A stretch of 31,346 bases of DNA from SIG565 sp045613385 (GCA_045613385.1 JAZLAW010000014.1:1-31346); one strand, 5' to 3'. Shown: positions 1-8,760, counted from the first letter of the stretch. Notes: a model not told the origin generated them from the sequence alone. Made by a program: numbers and translations.

Positions 1-985
1 TGCCGAGATAAAATTTGAAAAAGAGATAAATCTAAGCGAAATAAGAATTTTTGGCAGTGGAGAAATACCAAAAGCAGTACATATATGGGAAAAGCCCGTA
101 GACAAAGCCGATTTATTACTTGTTGCGACCCACTCGGATGATGACCAACTCTTTTTCGCTGGACTTTTGCCCTATTATGCGGGAGAAAAAGGTTATTCGG
201 TACAGGTGGCATACTTTATAGACCATAATAAAAATGTAATCCGCCGTCACGAGTTACTCGCAGGGCTATGGACTTCGGGTGTCACTTCATATCCTGTTAT
301 AAGTGGCTTTCCCGATGAATATTCGGAAAGCGGTGCCGAAGCCCTTAACAATCTTAAAAAATACGGAATTGAAGAGAACGATTTAATCGAGTGGCAGTCC
401 GGAATTATAGAAAGATTTAAACCGCTCGTAGTAGTCGGTCACGATTTGAATGGTGAGTATGGACACGGCCAACATATATTAAATACCGAAACACTTATTA
501 AAGGCATAGAAAAAGCGGCCGACACCCACACTGTACAAAAACTTTACTTACATCTTTACAATGAGAATAAAATAACAATGAATTATGATGTGCCGCTGCA
601 AAGTTTTGGCGGACAGACTGCGTTCCAGGTATCAAAACAGGGCTTTTCGCACCATAAAACACAGCATCAGTATTGGTTTTACGATTGGTTAAACGGTAGC
701 GAGAAGGCGGCCGACATAAAAAAATACTCGCCCTGCGAGTTCGGTCTTTATAAAACGGCGGTAGGGTTAGATAGTAAGGGCGATATGTTCCAAAACATAA
801 AAACCTATGACGAACAAGAAACAGAAGAAAACAAAATCCCGCCATCTGATACAGAACCGGAAGCAGAAATAAAACCCCGGGCAGATTATACGTGGTATAT
901 AGTTATATCAATTATAGTAACCGTAGTGGTTGTTAGTATAGTAATAAAAATAAGAAAGAAAAAATATCATTACAAAGGAGTATAA
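1..985 (+). CDS. PIG-L family deacetylase with C-terminal membrane anchor (5' partial)
   Basis: The reading frame is open from the left edge (codons in phase with base 2), so the start lies outside the window; at least 327 residues are present. PIG-L/LmbE proteins are zinc-dependent N-acetyl-sugar deacetylases with an AHPDDE signature; here the equivalent is THSDDDQ (bases about 131-151), preceded by a hydrophobic strand (DLLLVA). A second zinc-site candidate is the HGQH segment near base 463. The C-terminus is a Pro/Glu-rich linker, a single membrane helix (about bases 890-950) and a lysine/arginine tail, so the catalytic part probably faces outwards and may act on cell-wall or surface glycans. 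The substrate is unknown. The last Glu of the usual DDE is not obvious (DDD-Gln), so activity is uncertain. A small membrane protein gene follows two bases after the stop. Confidence 0.75.
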   Translation, partial: AEIKFEKEINLSEIRIFGSGEIPKAVHIWEKPVDKADLLLVATHSDDDQLFFAGLLPYYAGEKGYSVQVAYFIDHNKNVIRRHELLAGLWTSGVTSYPVISGFPDEYSESGAEALNNLKKYGIEENDLIEWQSGIIERFKPLVVVGHDLNGEYGHGQHILNTETLIKGIEKAADTHTVQKLYLHLYNENKITMNYDVPLQSFGGQTAFQVSKQGFSHHKTQHQYWFYDWLNGSEKAADIKKYSPCEFGLYKTAVGLDSKGDMFQNIKTYDEQETEENKIPPSDTEPEAEIKPRADYTWYIVISIIVTVVVVSIVIKIRKKKYHYKGV

Positions 986-987
986 AA

Positions 988-1146
988 ATGGTAGAAATAT
1001 TATTAGGAATTGCCTGTATTCTTTTTGGTATAGCGCTGTTTTTGATATGGCAGGCATCTGGTTTTTGGGGATACATAACATTTGCTTTCTTATTTGGTGG
1101 AATCGGCTTAGCTTTTTACGGGTTTTACAAAGAGTATAAAGAATAA
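988..1146 (+). CDS. Small membrane protein, 52 aa, function unknown
   Basis: ATG at 988 has a good ribosome site (AAAGGAG, 973-979) that lies inside the end of the upstream PIG-L gene, and the gene ends just before a strong hairpin terminator. The 52-residue product is two hydrophobic segments (about residues 3-21 and 27-46) with a short charged tail, YKEYKE. The tight coupling suggests it is co-translated with the membrane-anchored deacetylase and may be a membrane partner, but no family is recognised. Confidence 0.6.
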   Translation: MVEILLGIACILFGIALFLIWQASGFWGYITFAFLFGGIGLAFYGFYKEYKE

Positions 1147-1148
1147 AC

Positions 1149-1183
1149 AAAAAATCACGGTGGCAACACCGTGATTTTTTGTT
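1149..1183. terminator. Bidirectional rho-independent terminator
   Basis: A 12-bp perfect stem (AAAATCACGGTG / CACCGTGATTTT) with a GCAA loop, a T run on the plus side and an A run on the minus side. It ends the plus-strand PIG-L unit and the minus-strand thrS, whose stop codon is at 1185. Confidence 0.85.
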
Positions 1184-1184
1184 T

Positions 1185-3128
1185 TTACCATATAACCTTT
1201 GTATCAATTTCTTCTGTAACTTTTGCGATGTATTCTTCGGCGGTCATACTGCCAAGGTCACCGTTTTCGCCGCGGCGGCGGACAGAAAGTGTGCCGCTCT
1301 CCACTTCGTTATCACCGATTATGAGCATATAGGGGATTTTCTGGAGTCGTGACTCACGGATTTTATAACCGATTTTCTCATTGCGGTCATCAAGTTCTAC
1401 GCGGACACCCAAATTCTCAAGTTTTTTCTTGATTTCATAAGCGTAATCAAGGTGTCTGTCGGCAATCGGTAAAATGTTAACCTGAACGGGAGCGAGCCAT
1501 ACAGGGAAAGCACCTGCATACTTTTCAATAAGGAGTGCCAGAGTTCTTTCATAACAACCGATAGATGTGCGGTGTATGATGTAGGGGTTTTTCTTTGTGC
1601 CGTCTTTATCGGTATATTCCATACCGAATTTTTCGGCTAACATCTGGTCGATTTGAATGGTAATGAGCGTGTCTTCCTTGCCGTGTACATTCTTAATCTG
1701 AATATCAAGTTTCGGTCCGTAGAAAGCTGCTTCACCGACACCGACTTTGTAGGGAATTTCAAGATGGTTAAGAATTTTTTCCATCACACCCTGAGCTTCA
1801 TCCCATTGTTCTACTGTGCCGATATACTTTTCGCGGTTGTCGGGGTCCCACTGCGAGAAGCGGTAGGAAACATCTTCGTAAAGACCGAGAGTTTTAAGCA
1901 TAAATGTTGTAAGCTCGAGACAGGACTTGAATTCTTCTTCGAGTTGTTCGGGTGTGCACATTAAGTGACCTTCCGAAATTGTGAACTGGCGAACTCGGAT
2001 AAGACCGTGCATTTCGCCGCTGTCTTCGTTACGGAAAAGTGTTGAAGTTTCATCATAGCGAAGCGGCAAATCACGGTAGGAACGTGGGCGGTTAAGATAT
2101 GCTTGATACTGGAACGGACAGGTCATCGGTCTGAGAGCAAAGCACTCCTTACTGTCATCTTGTGGGTCGCCCATAACAAACATACCGTCTAAATAGTGGT
2201 CCCAGTGACCTGAAATTTTATAAAGGTCGCTTTTTGCCATAAGCGGAGTTTTGGTCAACTGCCAACCGCGTCTGGCTTCTTCATCTTCTACAAAGCGCTG
2301 TAAAATCTGTATGATTTTAGCACCTTTCGGCAGAAGTATCGGTAAGCCCTGACCGATAAAATCACAGGTAGTGAAGAGTTCTAATTCGCGGCCCAGTTTA
2401 TTGTGGTCGCGTTTTTTTGCTTCTTCGATTTCTGCCAAGCGTGCTTCCAATTCGCTCTGCTTCGGATATGCGGTACCGTATACGCGGCAGAGCATTTTTT
2501 TAGAAGAGTCACCGCGCCAATAAGCACCGGTAGCACTGGTTAATTTGAATGCCTTAACAGCACCTGTCTTCATAAGATGCGCACCTGCGCAAAGGTCGGT
2601 AAATTCGCCTTGTGTGTAGATGTTGATTTCACTGTCTTCGGGTAAATCTTCAATAAGCTCTACCTTGTATATTTCACCCGACTTGCCGAAAAGCTCGAGA
2701 GCCGCATCGCGTGAAATGGTTTTGCGCTGGAGTGGTAAATCTTCCTTGACAATATTCTTCATTTCACCTTCAATTTTTTCCAGGTCTTCGGGTGTGAATT
2801 TTTCATCAATATCTATATCATAATAAAAACCATCATCAATCGCAGGTCCGATAGCAAGTTTAGCGTTCGGGAAAAGGCGCTTTACCGCCTGTGCTAAAAT
2901 GTGCGATGCGGTATGGCGGAATGTCCATCTGCCGTAATCATCATCAAAAGTTAAAATTTCTACTGTATCGCCGTCAGCAAGGGCAGTGCGTAAATCTTTA
3001 TTTTCGCCGTTTATTCTTGCAGCACAAGCATTTTTAGCAAATCCGCCGCCAAGACTTTTTACGGCATCGAAAACAATAGTGCCTTCTTCAAATTGTTTTT
3101 CGTTTCCATTAAGTTTTACGGTAATCAT
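1185..3128 (-). CDS. thrS: Threonyl-tRNA synthetase
   Basis: Class II synthetase that charges tRNA-Thr, cytoplasmic; 647 aa, normal length. Visible domains: TGS (residues 1-61), the editing domain with H72/H76 and C180/H184 (RHTASH and DLCAGAH), the catalytic core, and a C-terminal anticodon-binding domain (from about 545). Likely active-site zinc ligands are C337 (RPMTCPF), H388 (SEGH) and H519 (IIHR), by comparison with E. coli ThrRS. Motif 2 is RNEDSGEMHGLIRVRQF. The catalytic segment reads MTCPFQYQ where the E. coli type has MNCPGHM, so this is a divergent subtype. The ATG at 3128 is preceded by GAAAGGAAG. Transcription passes through a T-box leader with its own promoter, so expression should rise when tRNA-Thr is uncharged. 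Confidence 0.97.
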   Translation of the reverse strand: MITVKLNGNEKQFEEGTIVFDAVKSLGGGFAKNACAARINGENKDLRTALADGDTVEILTFDDDYGRWTFRHTASHILAQAVKRLFPNAKLAIGPAIDDGFYYDIDIDEKFTPEDLEKIEGEMKNIVKEDLPLQRKTISRDAALELFGKSGEIYKVELIEDLPEDSEINIYTQGEFTDLCAGAHLMKTGAVKAFKLTSATGAYWRGDSSKKMLCRVYGTAYPKQSELEARLAEIEEAKKRDHNKLGRELELFTTCDFIGQGLPILLPKGAKIIQILQRFVEDEEARRGWQLTKTPLMAKSDLYKISGHWDHYLDGMFVMGDPQDDSKECFALRPMTCPFQYQAYLNRPRSYRDLPLRYDETSTLFRNEDSGEMHGLIRVRQFTISEGHLMCTPEQLEEEFKSCLELTTFMLKTLGLYEDVSYRFSQWDPDNREKYIGTVEQWDEAQGVMEKILNHLEIPYKVGVGEAAFYGPKLDIQIKNVHGKEDTLITIQIDQMLAEKFGMEYTDKDGTKKNPYIIHRTSIGCYERTLALLIEKYAGAFPVWLAPVQVNILPIADRHLDYAYEIKKKLENLGVRVELDDRNEKIGYKIRESRLQKIPYMLIIGDNEVESGTLSVRRRGENGDLGSMTAEEYIAKVTEEIDTKVIW

Positions 3129-3150
3129 AAAAAACTTCCTTTCAAAATAA

Positions 3151-3382
3151 AAAAACTTCGCCCCTAAGATATAGGGACGAAGTAGAAAATATAACTCCGC
3201 GGTTCCACCCGAATTGCGCTAATACGCGCCGCTTTAAAACCCTTAACGCAGGTTAGTCGTTCGGGTTGCTACCCCCGACACTCAAAGGTGGTTTTCACAA
3301 GTTTGTTTTATGTAACGCTTTCAGCGGGTGCGCTACTCTCTGCAAAAAAACAAAAAAGTTACTGTCCTTTTCAACGTTTTAC
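3151..3382 (-). promoter_or_regulatory. T-box leader of thrS
   Basis: On the minus strand the leader contains the AGAGAG-type motif of Stem I (GCAGAGAG), a distal GCTGAAAGCG loop, and the T-box core GGGTGGAACCGCGGAG (plus-strand 3195-3210). It ends in a rho-independent terminator whose stem is ACTTCG...CGAAGT (3155-3183), followed by a T run. Just before the Stem I turn the minus strand reads ACC ACC (3287-3292), so a Thr ACC codon is the likely specifier. An uncharged tRNA-Thr would pair with the specifier and T-box and favour the antiterminator. Confidence 0.93.
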
Positions 3383-3388
3383 AAAGTT

Positions 3389-3417
3389 ATTGTATACCCA
3401 ATTTTAGTTTTTGTCAA
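3389..3417 (-). promoter_or_regulatory. Sigma-A promoter of the thrS T-box transcript
   Basis: Minus strand: -35 TTGACA (3412-3417), exactly 17 bp, -10 TACAAT (3389-3394). The predicted start lies near 3382, just upstream of the T-box Stem I. Confidence 0.8.
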
Positions 3418-3508
3418 GAAAACAAACTTATTATAAATTACAGAATTTGTATTTTTTTTGAAAAAAGGGCAAGAATAGCAGTAGGTGAAATGATTGGAGG
3501 AAATAAAA

Positions 3509-4774
3509 ATGAAAAAAATACTATCGCTTTTAATTTCACTGTTATTAATAGTTACCCTTTTCGCCGCTTGTGGCGGGAACAAAACAGGCAGAGTTTATTA
3601 TCTTAACTTTAAGCCTGAACAAGATGCGGCCTGGCAGGCTTTGGCAAGTAAATATACTGCCGAAACCGGGGTAGATGTTAAGGTCGTAACCGCCGCGCAG
3701 GGCACATACGAGCAAACACTAACCGCCGAAATCGATAAAAAAGATGCGCCGACTTTGTTTCAGATAAGCGGTGAAATCGCACTCGAGTCGTGGGGAGATT
3801 ATTGCTCAGACCTTACAGGCACTGCAGTGTACAAGCAGCTGACCAGTGATGACTTTGCCCTGAAAAAAGGCGACAAGGTTTATGGTGTAGGCTATGTTTA
3901 CGAAGGCTACGGAATTATCGTAAATAAAGAACTGCTTAAAAAAGCGGGTTATATGATGGATGACATCAAAAATTACGATGGCTTAAAACGGGTTGCCGAA
4001 GATATTACAAAGCGCAAAAACGAATTGGGTTTCTCGGCTTTTACCTCACCCGGACTTGATTCTTCATCGGCGTGGCGTTTTTCGGGACACTTGGCAAATA
4101 TTCCGCTCTTTTATGAGTTTAAAGAAGGAAATATTATGTCTCAACCCGAAAAAATTACAGGAAAACACCTGGAAAGATACAAAAACATCTGGGATTTGTA
4201 TATAAACAATTCCACCGCAGAACCATCTAAACTCACTGCCGTTACAATGGACCAGGCAAATGCCGAGTTTACAAACAAGAAGGCTGTGTTCCACCAGAAC
4301 GGCACCTGGGCATATACCGATATTAAATCTATTGGGGATGACAATATTGGATTTATTCCGATTTATTCGGGAGTGGATGATGAAAACCAAGGGTTTAGCT
4401 GCGGCACAGAAAACTACTGGGCGGTAAACTCTAAAATCAGTGAAGCCGACCGTATGGCAACACTCGATTTTCTCGAATGGGTTGTAACCAGTGATATCGG
4501 CACTACCGCACTCGCCGAGAGCATGGGCTTTGTCGCCCCTTTTAAATCGGCAAAACCGGTAAACAACATCCTCAGCAATACTATGAACGATTATGTGAAG
4601 CAGGGCAAATACAATGTTTCCTGGGCATTTAATTATACTCCGAATGTTGACACCTGGAGAAGCGATTTAGTGTCGGCTCTCGCCGCATATTCTGCGGGGC
4701 AGAGTGATTGGGAAAGCGTTAAAAAAGCCTTCGTTGAGGGTTGGGAAAAACATTATAAGTTATCTAAACAGTAA
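3509..4774 (+). CDS. ABC sugar-binding lipoprotein (family 1 extracellular solute-binding protein)
   Basis: 421 aa. Likely the membrane-tethered receptor of a carbohydrate importer. The N-terminus is a lipoprotein signal: MKK, a hydrophobic core, then lipobox FAAC with the acylated Cys about residue 21. The rest resembles MalE/RafE-type binding proteins, with AWQALASKYTAETGVDVKVVT near the N-terminus and a late W-rich C-lobe. The ATG at 3509 is chosen because GGAGG lies at 3496-3500; a TTG further upstream lies before that site. Two permease genes and malQ follow in the same direction, so the ligand is probably a maltodextrin or other alpha-glucan oligosaccharide. No clear promoter or CcpA (cre) site was seen in 3420-3508. 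Confidence 0.88.
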   Translation: MKKILSLLISLLLIVTLFAACGGNKTGRVYYLNFKPEQDAAWQALASKYTAETGVDVKVVTAAQGTYEQTLTAEIDKKDAPTLFQISGEIALESWGDYCSDLTGTAVYKQLTSDDFALKKGDKVYGVGYVYEGYGIIVNKELLKKAGYMMDDIKNYDGLKRVAEDITKRKNELGFSAFTSPGLDSSSAWRFSGHLANIPLFYEFKEGNIMSQPEKITGKHLERYKNIWDLYINNSTAEPSKLTAVTMDQANAEFTNKKAVFHQNGTWAYTDIKSIGDDNIGFIPIYSGVDDENQGFSCGTENYWAVNSKISEADRMATLDFLEWVVTSDIGTTALAESMGFVAPFKSAKPVNNILSNTMNDYVKQGKYNVSWAFNYTPNVDTWRSDLVSALAAYSAGQSDWESVKKAFVEGWEKHYKLSKQ

Positions 4775-4778
4775 AAAA

Positions 4779-4796
4779 GGGCGGTGTCTGCCGCCC
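4779..4796 (+). other. Intra-operon GC-rich stem-loop
   Basis: Perfect 6-bp stem GGGCGG / CCGCCC with a 6-nt loop, directly after the binding-protein stop and before the first permease. There is no T run, so it is more likely an mRNA stabiliser or partial processing site that keeps binding protein in excess of permease, a common arrangement in ABC sugar operons. It could also be a dispersed GC hairpin of the genome. Confidence 0.5.
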
Positions 4797-4821
4797 TACA
4801 TAAAGAATCAAGGGAGAACCA

Positions 4822-5718
4822 ATGAAAAAAGCCGTTAAAAAATTTAACAACACAAGCATAAATAACAGAAGTCAATTAAAGGCGGTAAAAAAATATTCCG
4901 CAGTATTTTTATTGCCAACGGTGGCGGCTTTTCTGATAGGCTTTGTATGGCCTTTTTTCTTTGGTATTTATCTTTCTTTTTTTCGGTTTAAGACGCTAAG
5001 TAATATATCTTTCGTAGGTATAAAAAATTATATGTCCGCGTTTTCGGATAAAGGTTTCTTTTCTTCTTCTTTTTGGTTTACTGTTATTTTTACACTTGTA
5101 ACGGTTATACTAATTAATTTTATAGCATTTTTTATAGCACTCGCTCTGACCAAAAGAATCCGCGGTGCATCACTTTTCCGTACCGTGTTTTTTATGCCAA
5201 ACCTTATAGGTGGCATTGTGCTCGGTTATATCTGGAAAATAATACTCAACGGAATAATAATTAAATATTTAGGTTCCACTTTGGCGCTTAATTCCACCTA
5301 CGGTTTTTGGGGACTTGTAATTCTTATGTGTTGGCAACAGATAGGTTATATGATGATAATATATATCGCATCTCTTCAAAATGTGTCGCCTGAATTTATT
5401 GAAGCCGCGCAAATTGATGGGGCGGATTCTTTCGCTATTTTAAAACATATAACTATACCATCTGTTATGCCGTCTATTACCATCTGCACATTTTTAACCC
5501 TTACAAATTCTTTTAAGCTGTTCGACCAGAACTTAGCTCTCACAGGCGGAGAACCGGCTCACAAAACCGAAATGTTGGCGCTTAATATCTATAAATCGTT
5601 TTACGAAAGTACTACAAATATGGGTGTCGGTCAGGCAAAGGCGGTTATCTTTTTCGTTGTTGTCGTAGTAATAGCGCTCACTCAACTCTATTTAACTTCC
5701 AGAAAGGAGAATGGCTGA
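4822..5718 (+). CDS. ABC sugar permease, MalF/UgpA type
   Basis: 298 aa integral membrane protein with about six helices. The cytoplasmic EAA loop, which couples to the ATPase, is visible as EAAQIDGADSFAILKHITIP (about residues 194-213). The N-terminus has an unusually Lys/Asn-rich leader of about 25 residues before the first helix. ATG at 4822 follows GGGAG. The stop overlaps the start of the next permease (TGATG), so the two are translationally coupled. It is the first half of a heterodimeric pore for the sugar bound by the upstream lipoprotein. Confidence 0.92.
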   Translation: MKKAVKKFNNTSINNRSQLKAVKKYSAVFLLPTVAAFLIGFVWPFFFGIYLSFFRFKTLSNISFVGIKNYMSAFSDKGFFSSSFWFTVIFTLVTVILINFIAFFIALALTKRIRGASLFRTVFFMPNLIGGIVLGYIWKIILNGIIIKYLGSTLALNSTYGFWGLVILMCWQQIGYMMIIYIASLQNVSPEFIEAAQIDGADSFAILKHITIPSVMPSITICTFLTLTNSFKLFDQNLALTGGEPAHKTEMLALNIYKSFYESTTNMGVGQAKAVIFFVVVVVIALTQLYLTSRKENG

Positions 5719-6557
5719 TGAAAAGGAAATTTCATTTTCCTACTCTGAGTGTTTTTTTTACATTTCTGTCGGCGGTGTGGGTACTTCCGATAATCATAGT
5801 GCTTATAAACTCGTTCAAAAAGAGCGATGCAATAGCGTTGACTCCCTTTCAGTTGCCAAACTCAATTTCCTTTGCGGGACTCAGTAATTATACAAACGGA
5901 ATAACTTTCGGTAATTACCCCTTTTATTATTCGATAATGTATAGTATAATAATAACGGTTTTGTCGGTAGCACTGATTTTACTTTGCACATCGATGGCGG
6001 CTTGGTATATACACCGCGTGAATTCTGTGTTTTGTCGGGTGGTGTACTATTTTTGTGTTTTTTCTATGGTTGTACCTTTTCAGATGGTTATGTTCACACT
6101 GTCTAAAACCGCCGACCGCTTATCGCTCAACACGCCGTTTACCATTCCCGTTATTTATCTTGGCTTCGGCGCGGGACTTGCGGTATTTTTATTCAGCGGA
6201 TTTATAAAAGGTATACCTATGGAAATAGAACAAGCCGCAACAATAGACGGTTGCAACACCTTGCAGACATTTTTTCTTATAGATGCTCCAATTATGAAAT
6301 CAACCTATGTGTCGGTGGGCATCCTTGAAATTATGTGGATATGGAATGACTATTTGTTGCCGTATTTAGTGCTTGACAGAACAAAATATATGACAATCCC
6401 GATACACATTCAGTTTTTACAGGGCAGTTACGGCAGGGTTGATTACGGTGCCACAATGGCACTTATTATGCTTTGCTTAATCCCTGTTGTCGTTCTCTAC
6501 TTTTTCGGTCAGAAACATATTATAAAGGGTGTTTTATCGGGCGCAGTAAAGGGGTAA
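5718..6557 (+). CDS. ABC sugar permease, MalG type
   Basis: 279 aa with about six membrane helices. The EAA loop reads EQAATIDGCNTLQTFFLIDAP (first residue about 171). It overlaps the previous permease by one base and is followed five bases later by malQ. Together with the MalF-type subunit it should form the transmembrane channel. No ATP-binding subunit is in this operon, so a shared MsmX/MsmK-type ATPase encoded elsewhere is inferred. Confidence 0.92.
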   Translation: MKRKFHFPTLSVFFTFLSAVWVLPIIIVLINSFKKSDAIALTPFQLPNSISFAGLSNYTNGITFGNYPFYYSIMYSIIITVLSVALILLCTSMAAWYIHRVNSVFCRVVYYFCVFSMVVPFQMVMFTLSKTADRLSLNTPFTIPVIYLGFGAGLAVFLFSGFIKGIPMEIEQAATIDGCNTLQTFFLIDAPIMKSTYVSVGILEIMWIWNDYLLPYLVLDRTKYMTIPIHIQFLQGSYGRVDYGATMALIMLCLIPVVVLYFFGQKHIIKGVLSGAVKG

Positions 6558-6562
6558 CTGCT

Positions 6563-8023
6563 ATGCGCGCAAGCGGAATTTTAATGCCGGTATTTTCTTT
6601 GCCGTCACCGTACGGAATAGGTACATTCGGTACTGCGGCATATAAATTTGTTGATTTTCTAAAGGATTCGGGTCAAAAATACTGGCAGATTCTCCCTCTC
6701 GGCCCTACGAGTTATGGAGACTCACCATATCAGACTTTTTCTTCCTTTGCGGGTAATCCGTATTTTATTGATTTGGATAAAATCTGCTACGAAGGGCTTT
6801 TGTCTCTTGACGAGATTGCCGAGTATAGCAAGGAAGGCGACACGATAGATTATGGGTTTTTATATTATAACCGATTTAAATTACTCAAGATAGCGTTTTC
6901 GCGTTTCAAAGCAGATGAGAGCTACAGTAACTTCTGTCTTGAAAACAGTTTTTGGCTGGATGAATATGCTGTGTTTATGACACTGAAAAACCTTCATAAC
7001 GACCGTCCAACTGATGAATGGAAAGAAAAATATCGCCACGGCGGTAATGATATAATCGAAGAAATTAAAAAGGGATATCCCGATAGCGTTAATTTTTATA
7101 AATTTTTGCAGTACAAATTTATGGGGCAGTGGTTTGAGCTAAAAAATTATGCAAATGATAAGGGTATAAAAATAATAGGTGATATCCCGATATATGTGGC
7201 TTTCGATTCTGCAGATGTTTGGGCTTCCCCATCTCAATTTTTGCTTGATGAAAATTTGATGCCCAAAGCCGTAGCCGGTTGTCCACCTGATGCGTTTTCA
7301 AGCACCGGACAGCTCTGGGGCAATCCGCTTTATAACTGGGAAGAGATGAAAAAGGATAACTATGCTTGGTGGGAGAAAAGACTCAGGGCATCCTTTAAAA
7401 TGTATGATATTGTAAGGATTGACCATTTCCGAGGCTTTGAAGCCTTTTACTCTATTCCGTTCGGCAGCAAAACCGCCGAAACTGGCAGTTGGGTTAAGGG
7501 ACCGGGTATAAAATTCTTTAAAACACTGGAAGAAAAAATAGGCGATATGCCTGTTATTGCTGAAGATTTAGGCTTTTTAACCGAAGATGTCAGGGAAATG
7601 CTGATGAGTAGCGGATATCCCGGTATGAAGGTATTACAGTTTGCCTTTGATACAAGGGAAGAAAATGATTATCTTCCGCACAATTACCCTAAAAACTGCG
7701 TCGTGTATACAGGGACACACGATAACAATACAATTCGCGGTTGGATAGAAGAAGTGAGTGAGTCGGCCGTAACACACGCGCAAAAGTATTTAGCAGCAGA
7801 CAGAAGCAACCTTACCGATGCGCTGATAAGGGCGGCAATGCAGTCGGTCGCCGATACCTGTATTTTAATGATGCCCGATATCCTTTACAAAGGTGAAGAC
7901 GGCAGAATTAATGTCCCGTCAACTCTGGGCGGCAACTGGATATGGCGTATGAAACCAAGTGAGCTCGATAATGTGTCCCGCGAACACATATATTCACTCA
8001 CAAGCCTTTACGGCAGAATTTAA
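6563..8023 (+). CDS. malQ: 4-alpha-glucanotransferase (amylomaltase)
   Basis: GH77 enzyme that transfers alpha-1,4-glucan segments and releases glucose; cytoplasmic. 486 aa from the ATG at 6563, normal for the family. N-terminal SLPSPYGIGTFG and QILPLGPTSYGDSPYQ are typical. Catalytic residues by motif: nucleophile D287 in RIDHFRG, acid/base E334 in AEDLG, and D387 in GTHDNNT. The start is set by AAGGGG just before 6563; an upstream in-frame start would overlap the permease and add 30 unrelated residues. Being last in the transporter operon, it likely processes imported maltodextrins. Confidence 0.95.
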   Translation: MRASGILMPVFSLPSPYGIGTFGTAAYKFVDFLKDSGQKYWQILPLGPTSYGDSPYQTFSSFAGNPYFIDLDKICYEGLLSLDEIAEYSKEGDTIDYGFLYYNRFKLLKIAFSRFKADESYSNFCLENSFWLDEYAVFMTLKNLHNDRPTDEWKEKYRHGGNDIIEEIKKGYPDSVNFYKFLQYKFMGQWFELKNYANDKGIKIIGDIPIYVAFDSADVWASPSQFLLDENLMPKAVAGCPPDAFSSTGQLWGNPLYNWEEMKKDNYAWWEKRLRASFKMYDIVRIDHFRGFEAFYSIPFGSKTAETGSWVKGPGIKFFKTLEEKIGDMPVIAEDLGFLTEDVREMLMSSGYPGMKVLQFAFDTREENDYLPHNYPKNCVVYTGTHDNNTIRGWIEEVSESAVTHAQKYLAADRSNLTDALIRAAMQSVADTCILMMPDILYKGEDGRINVPSTLGGNWIWRMKPSELDNVSREHIYSLTSLYGRI

Positions 8024-8049
8024 AAAAGGATGGGTTTCCCCATCCTTTT
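8024..8049. terminator. Bidirectional terminator between malQ and the XRE gene
   Basis: Stem AAGGATGGG / CCCATCCTT with a short TTTC loop, followed by T-rich sequence on the plus side and preceded by an A run. The minus-strand XRE stop codon lies in its right edge. Confidence 0.75.
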
Positions 8050-8647
8050 ATTTTTGTTTTTTTATTTTTATTCGTGACCACATAATTATTATTACTTGTG
8101 CAGGTATGCCCAGTAAGAATATCAGCCATAAGTTTTGGCCGAAGACCAGAAACGAGATATAAAGTGCTGCAAGGCAAGACCACACAAGAAGTGTTATTAT
8201 GGCAAAATTTCTGCGGCTGTTAAACCATATTGAATTGAATATAAGCCATACTACAAATGAAATCGGCACTGCATATATAAATGATAACCAATGAAGATTG
8301 GTGTATACCGGAGTAGAGTCAACAATAACAAAGGCCAGGGTCGCGAGCAACCATACAAGAGCAATACTGATGCCTGTTATAAAGGCGTGATTATGTATAA
8401 TCCTAAGGTTCTTGATTTTTTTTATTTCGCTTTTGTGCTCACTCTGTACAAGGTAATCAAGTGTAACTCCGAACAAAGTTGCTATCTCCATAAGTACGGT
8501 AACATCGGGTATAGATTCTCCGCGCTCCCATTTGGATACAGCTTTGTCAGAATAGTTAAGTTTCTCTGCTAATTCTAATTGTGTCAGGCCTTCTTCCTGG
8601 CGTAAAGTAGAAATATTTTTTGCAATAATTGCCTTAATATCTTGCAT
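8048..8647 (-). CDS. XRE-family regulator fused to a four-helix membrane domain
   Basis: 199 aa. N-terminal HTH_3 domain (about residues 5-60) with QLELAEKLNYSDKAVSKWERG as the helix-turn-helix, followed by about four hydrophobic helices (residues about 90-195). Membrane-linked XRE proteins of this form are common in Clostridia; the domain may sense membrane stress or a small molecule, but the signal is unknown. The ATG at 8647 is chosen because GAGGTGATATA precedes it; upstream codons lack a ribosome site. Its promoter is at 8668-8696. The divergent degV gene and a small inverted repeat lie between the two genes and could be under its control. Confidence 0.85.
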   Translation of the reverse strand: MQDIKAIIAKNISTLRQEEGLTQLELAEKLNYSDKAVSKWERGESIPDVTVLMEIATLFGVTLDYLVQSEHKSEIKKIKNLRIIHNHAFITGISIALVWLLATLAFVIVDSTPVYTNLHWLSFIYAVPISFVVWLIFNSIWFNSRRNFAIITLLVWSCLAALYISFLVFGQNLWLIFLLGIPAQVIIIMWSRIKIKKQK

Positions 8648-8667
8648 TATATCACCTCGGTAAATTA

Positions 8668-8696
8668 ATTTTACCATAAAATAAAAACAAAATCAA
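8668..8696 (-). promoter_or_regulatory. Promoter of the membrane XRE gene
   Basis: Minus strand -35 TTGATT (8691-8696), 17 bp, -10 TAAAAT (8668-8673), with an extended TGG before the -10. Confidence 0.6.
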
Positions 8697-8735
8697 TGCT
8701 TATGAACATAATATTTTTTCGCTTTTCTACTGTGG

Positions 8736-8760
8736 GTAGAGTGGTAGAATTGTACTCTAC
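8736..8760. promoter_or_regulatory. Inverted repeat GTAGAGT...ACTCTAC, possible operator
   Basis: 7-bp arms GTAGAGT (8736-8742) and ACTCTAC (8754-8760) with an 11-nt spacer, in the divergent region between the XRE gene and degV. A further half-site GTAGAGTG lies at 8798-8805, touching the -35 proposed for degV. No binding protein is proven. Confidence 0.35.

Noticed and set aside
3328..3606. Plus-strand frame across the thrS leader
   Set aside because: It overlaps the T-box leader, promoter and the start of the binding-protein gene, and has no ribosome site or domain; it is a chance frame.
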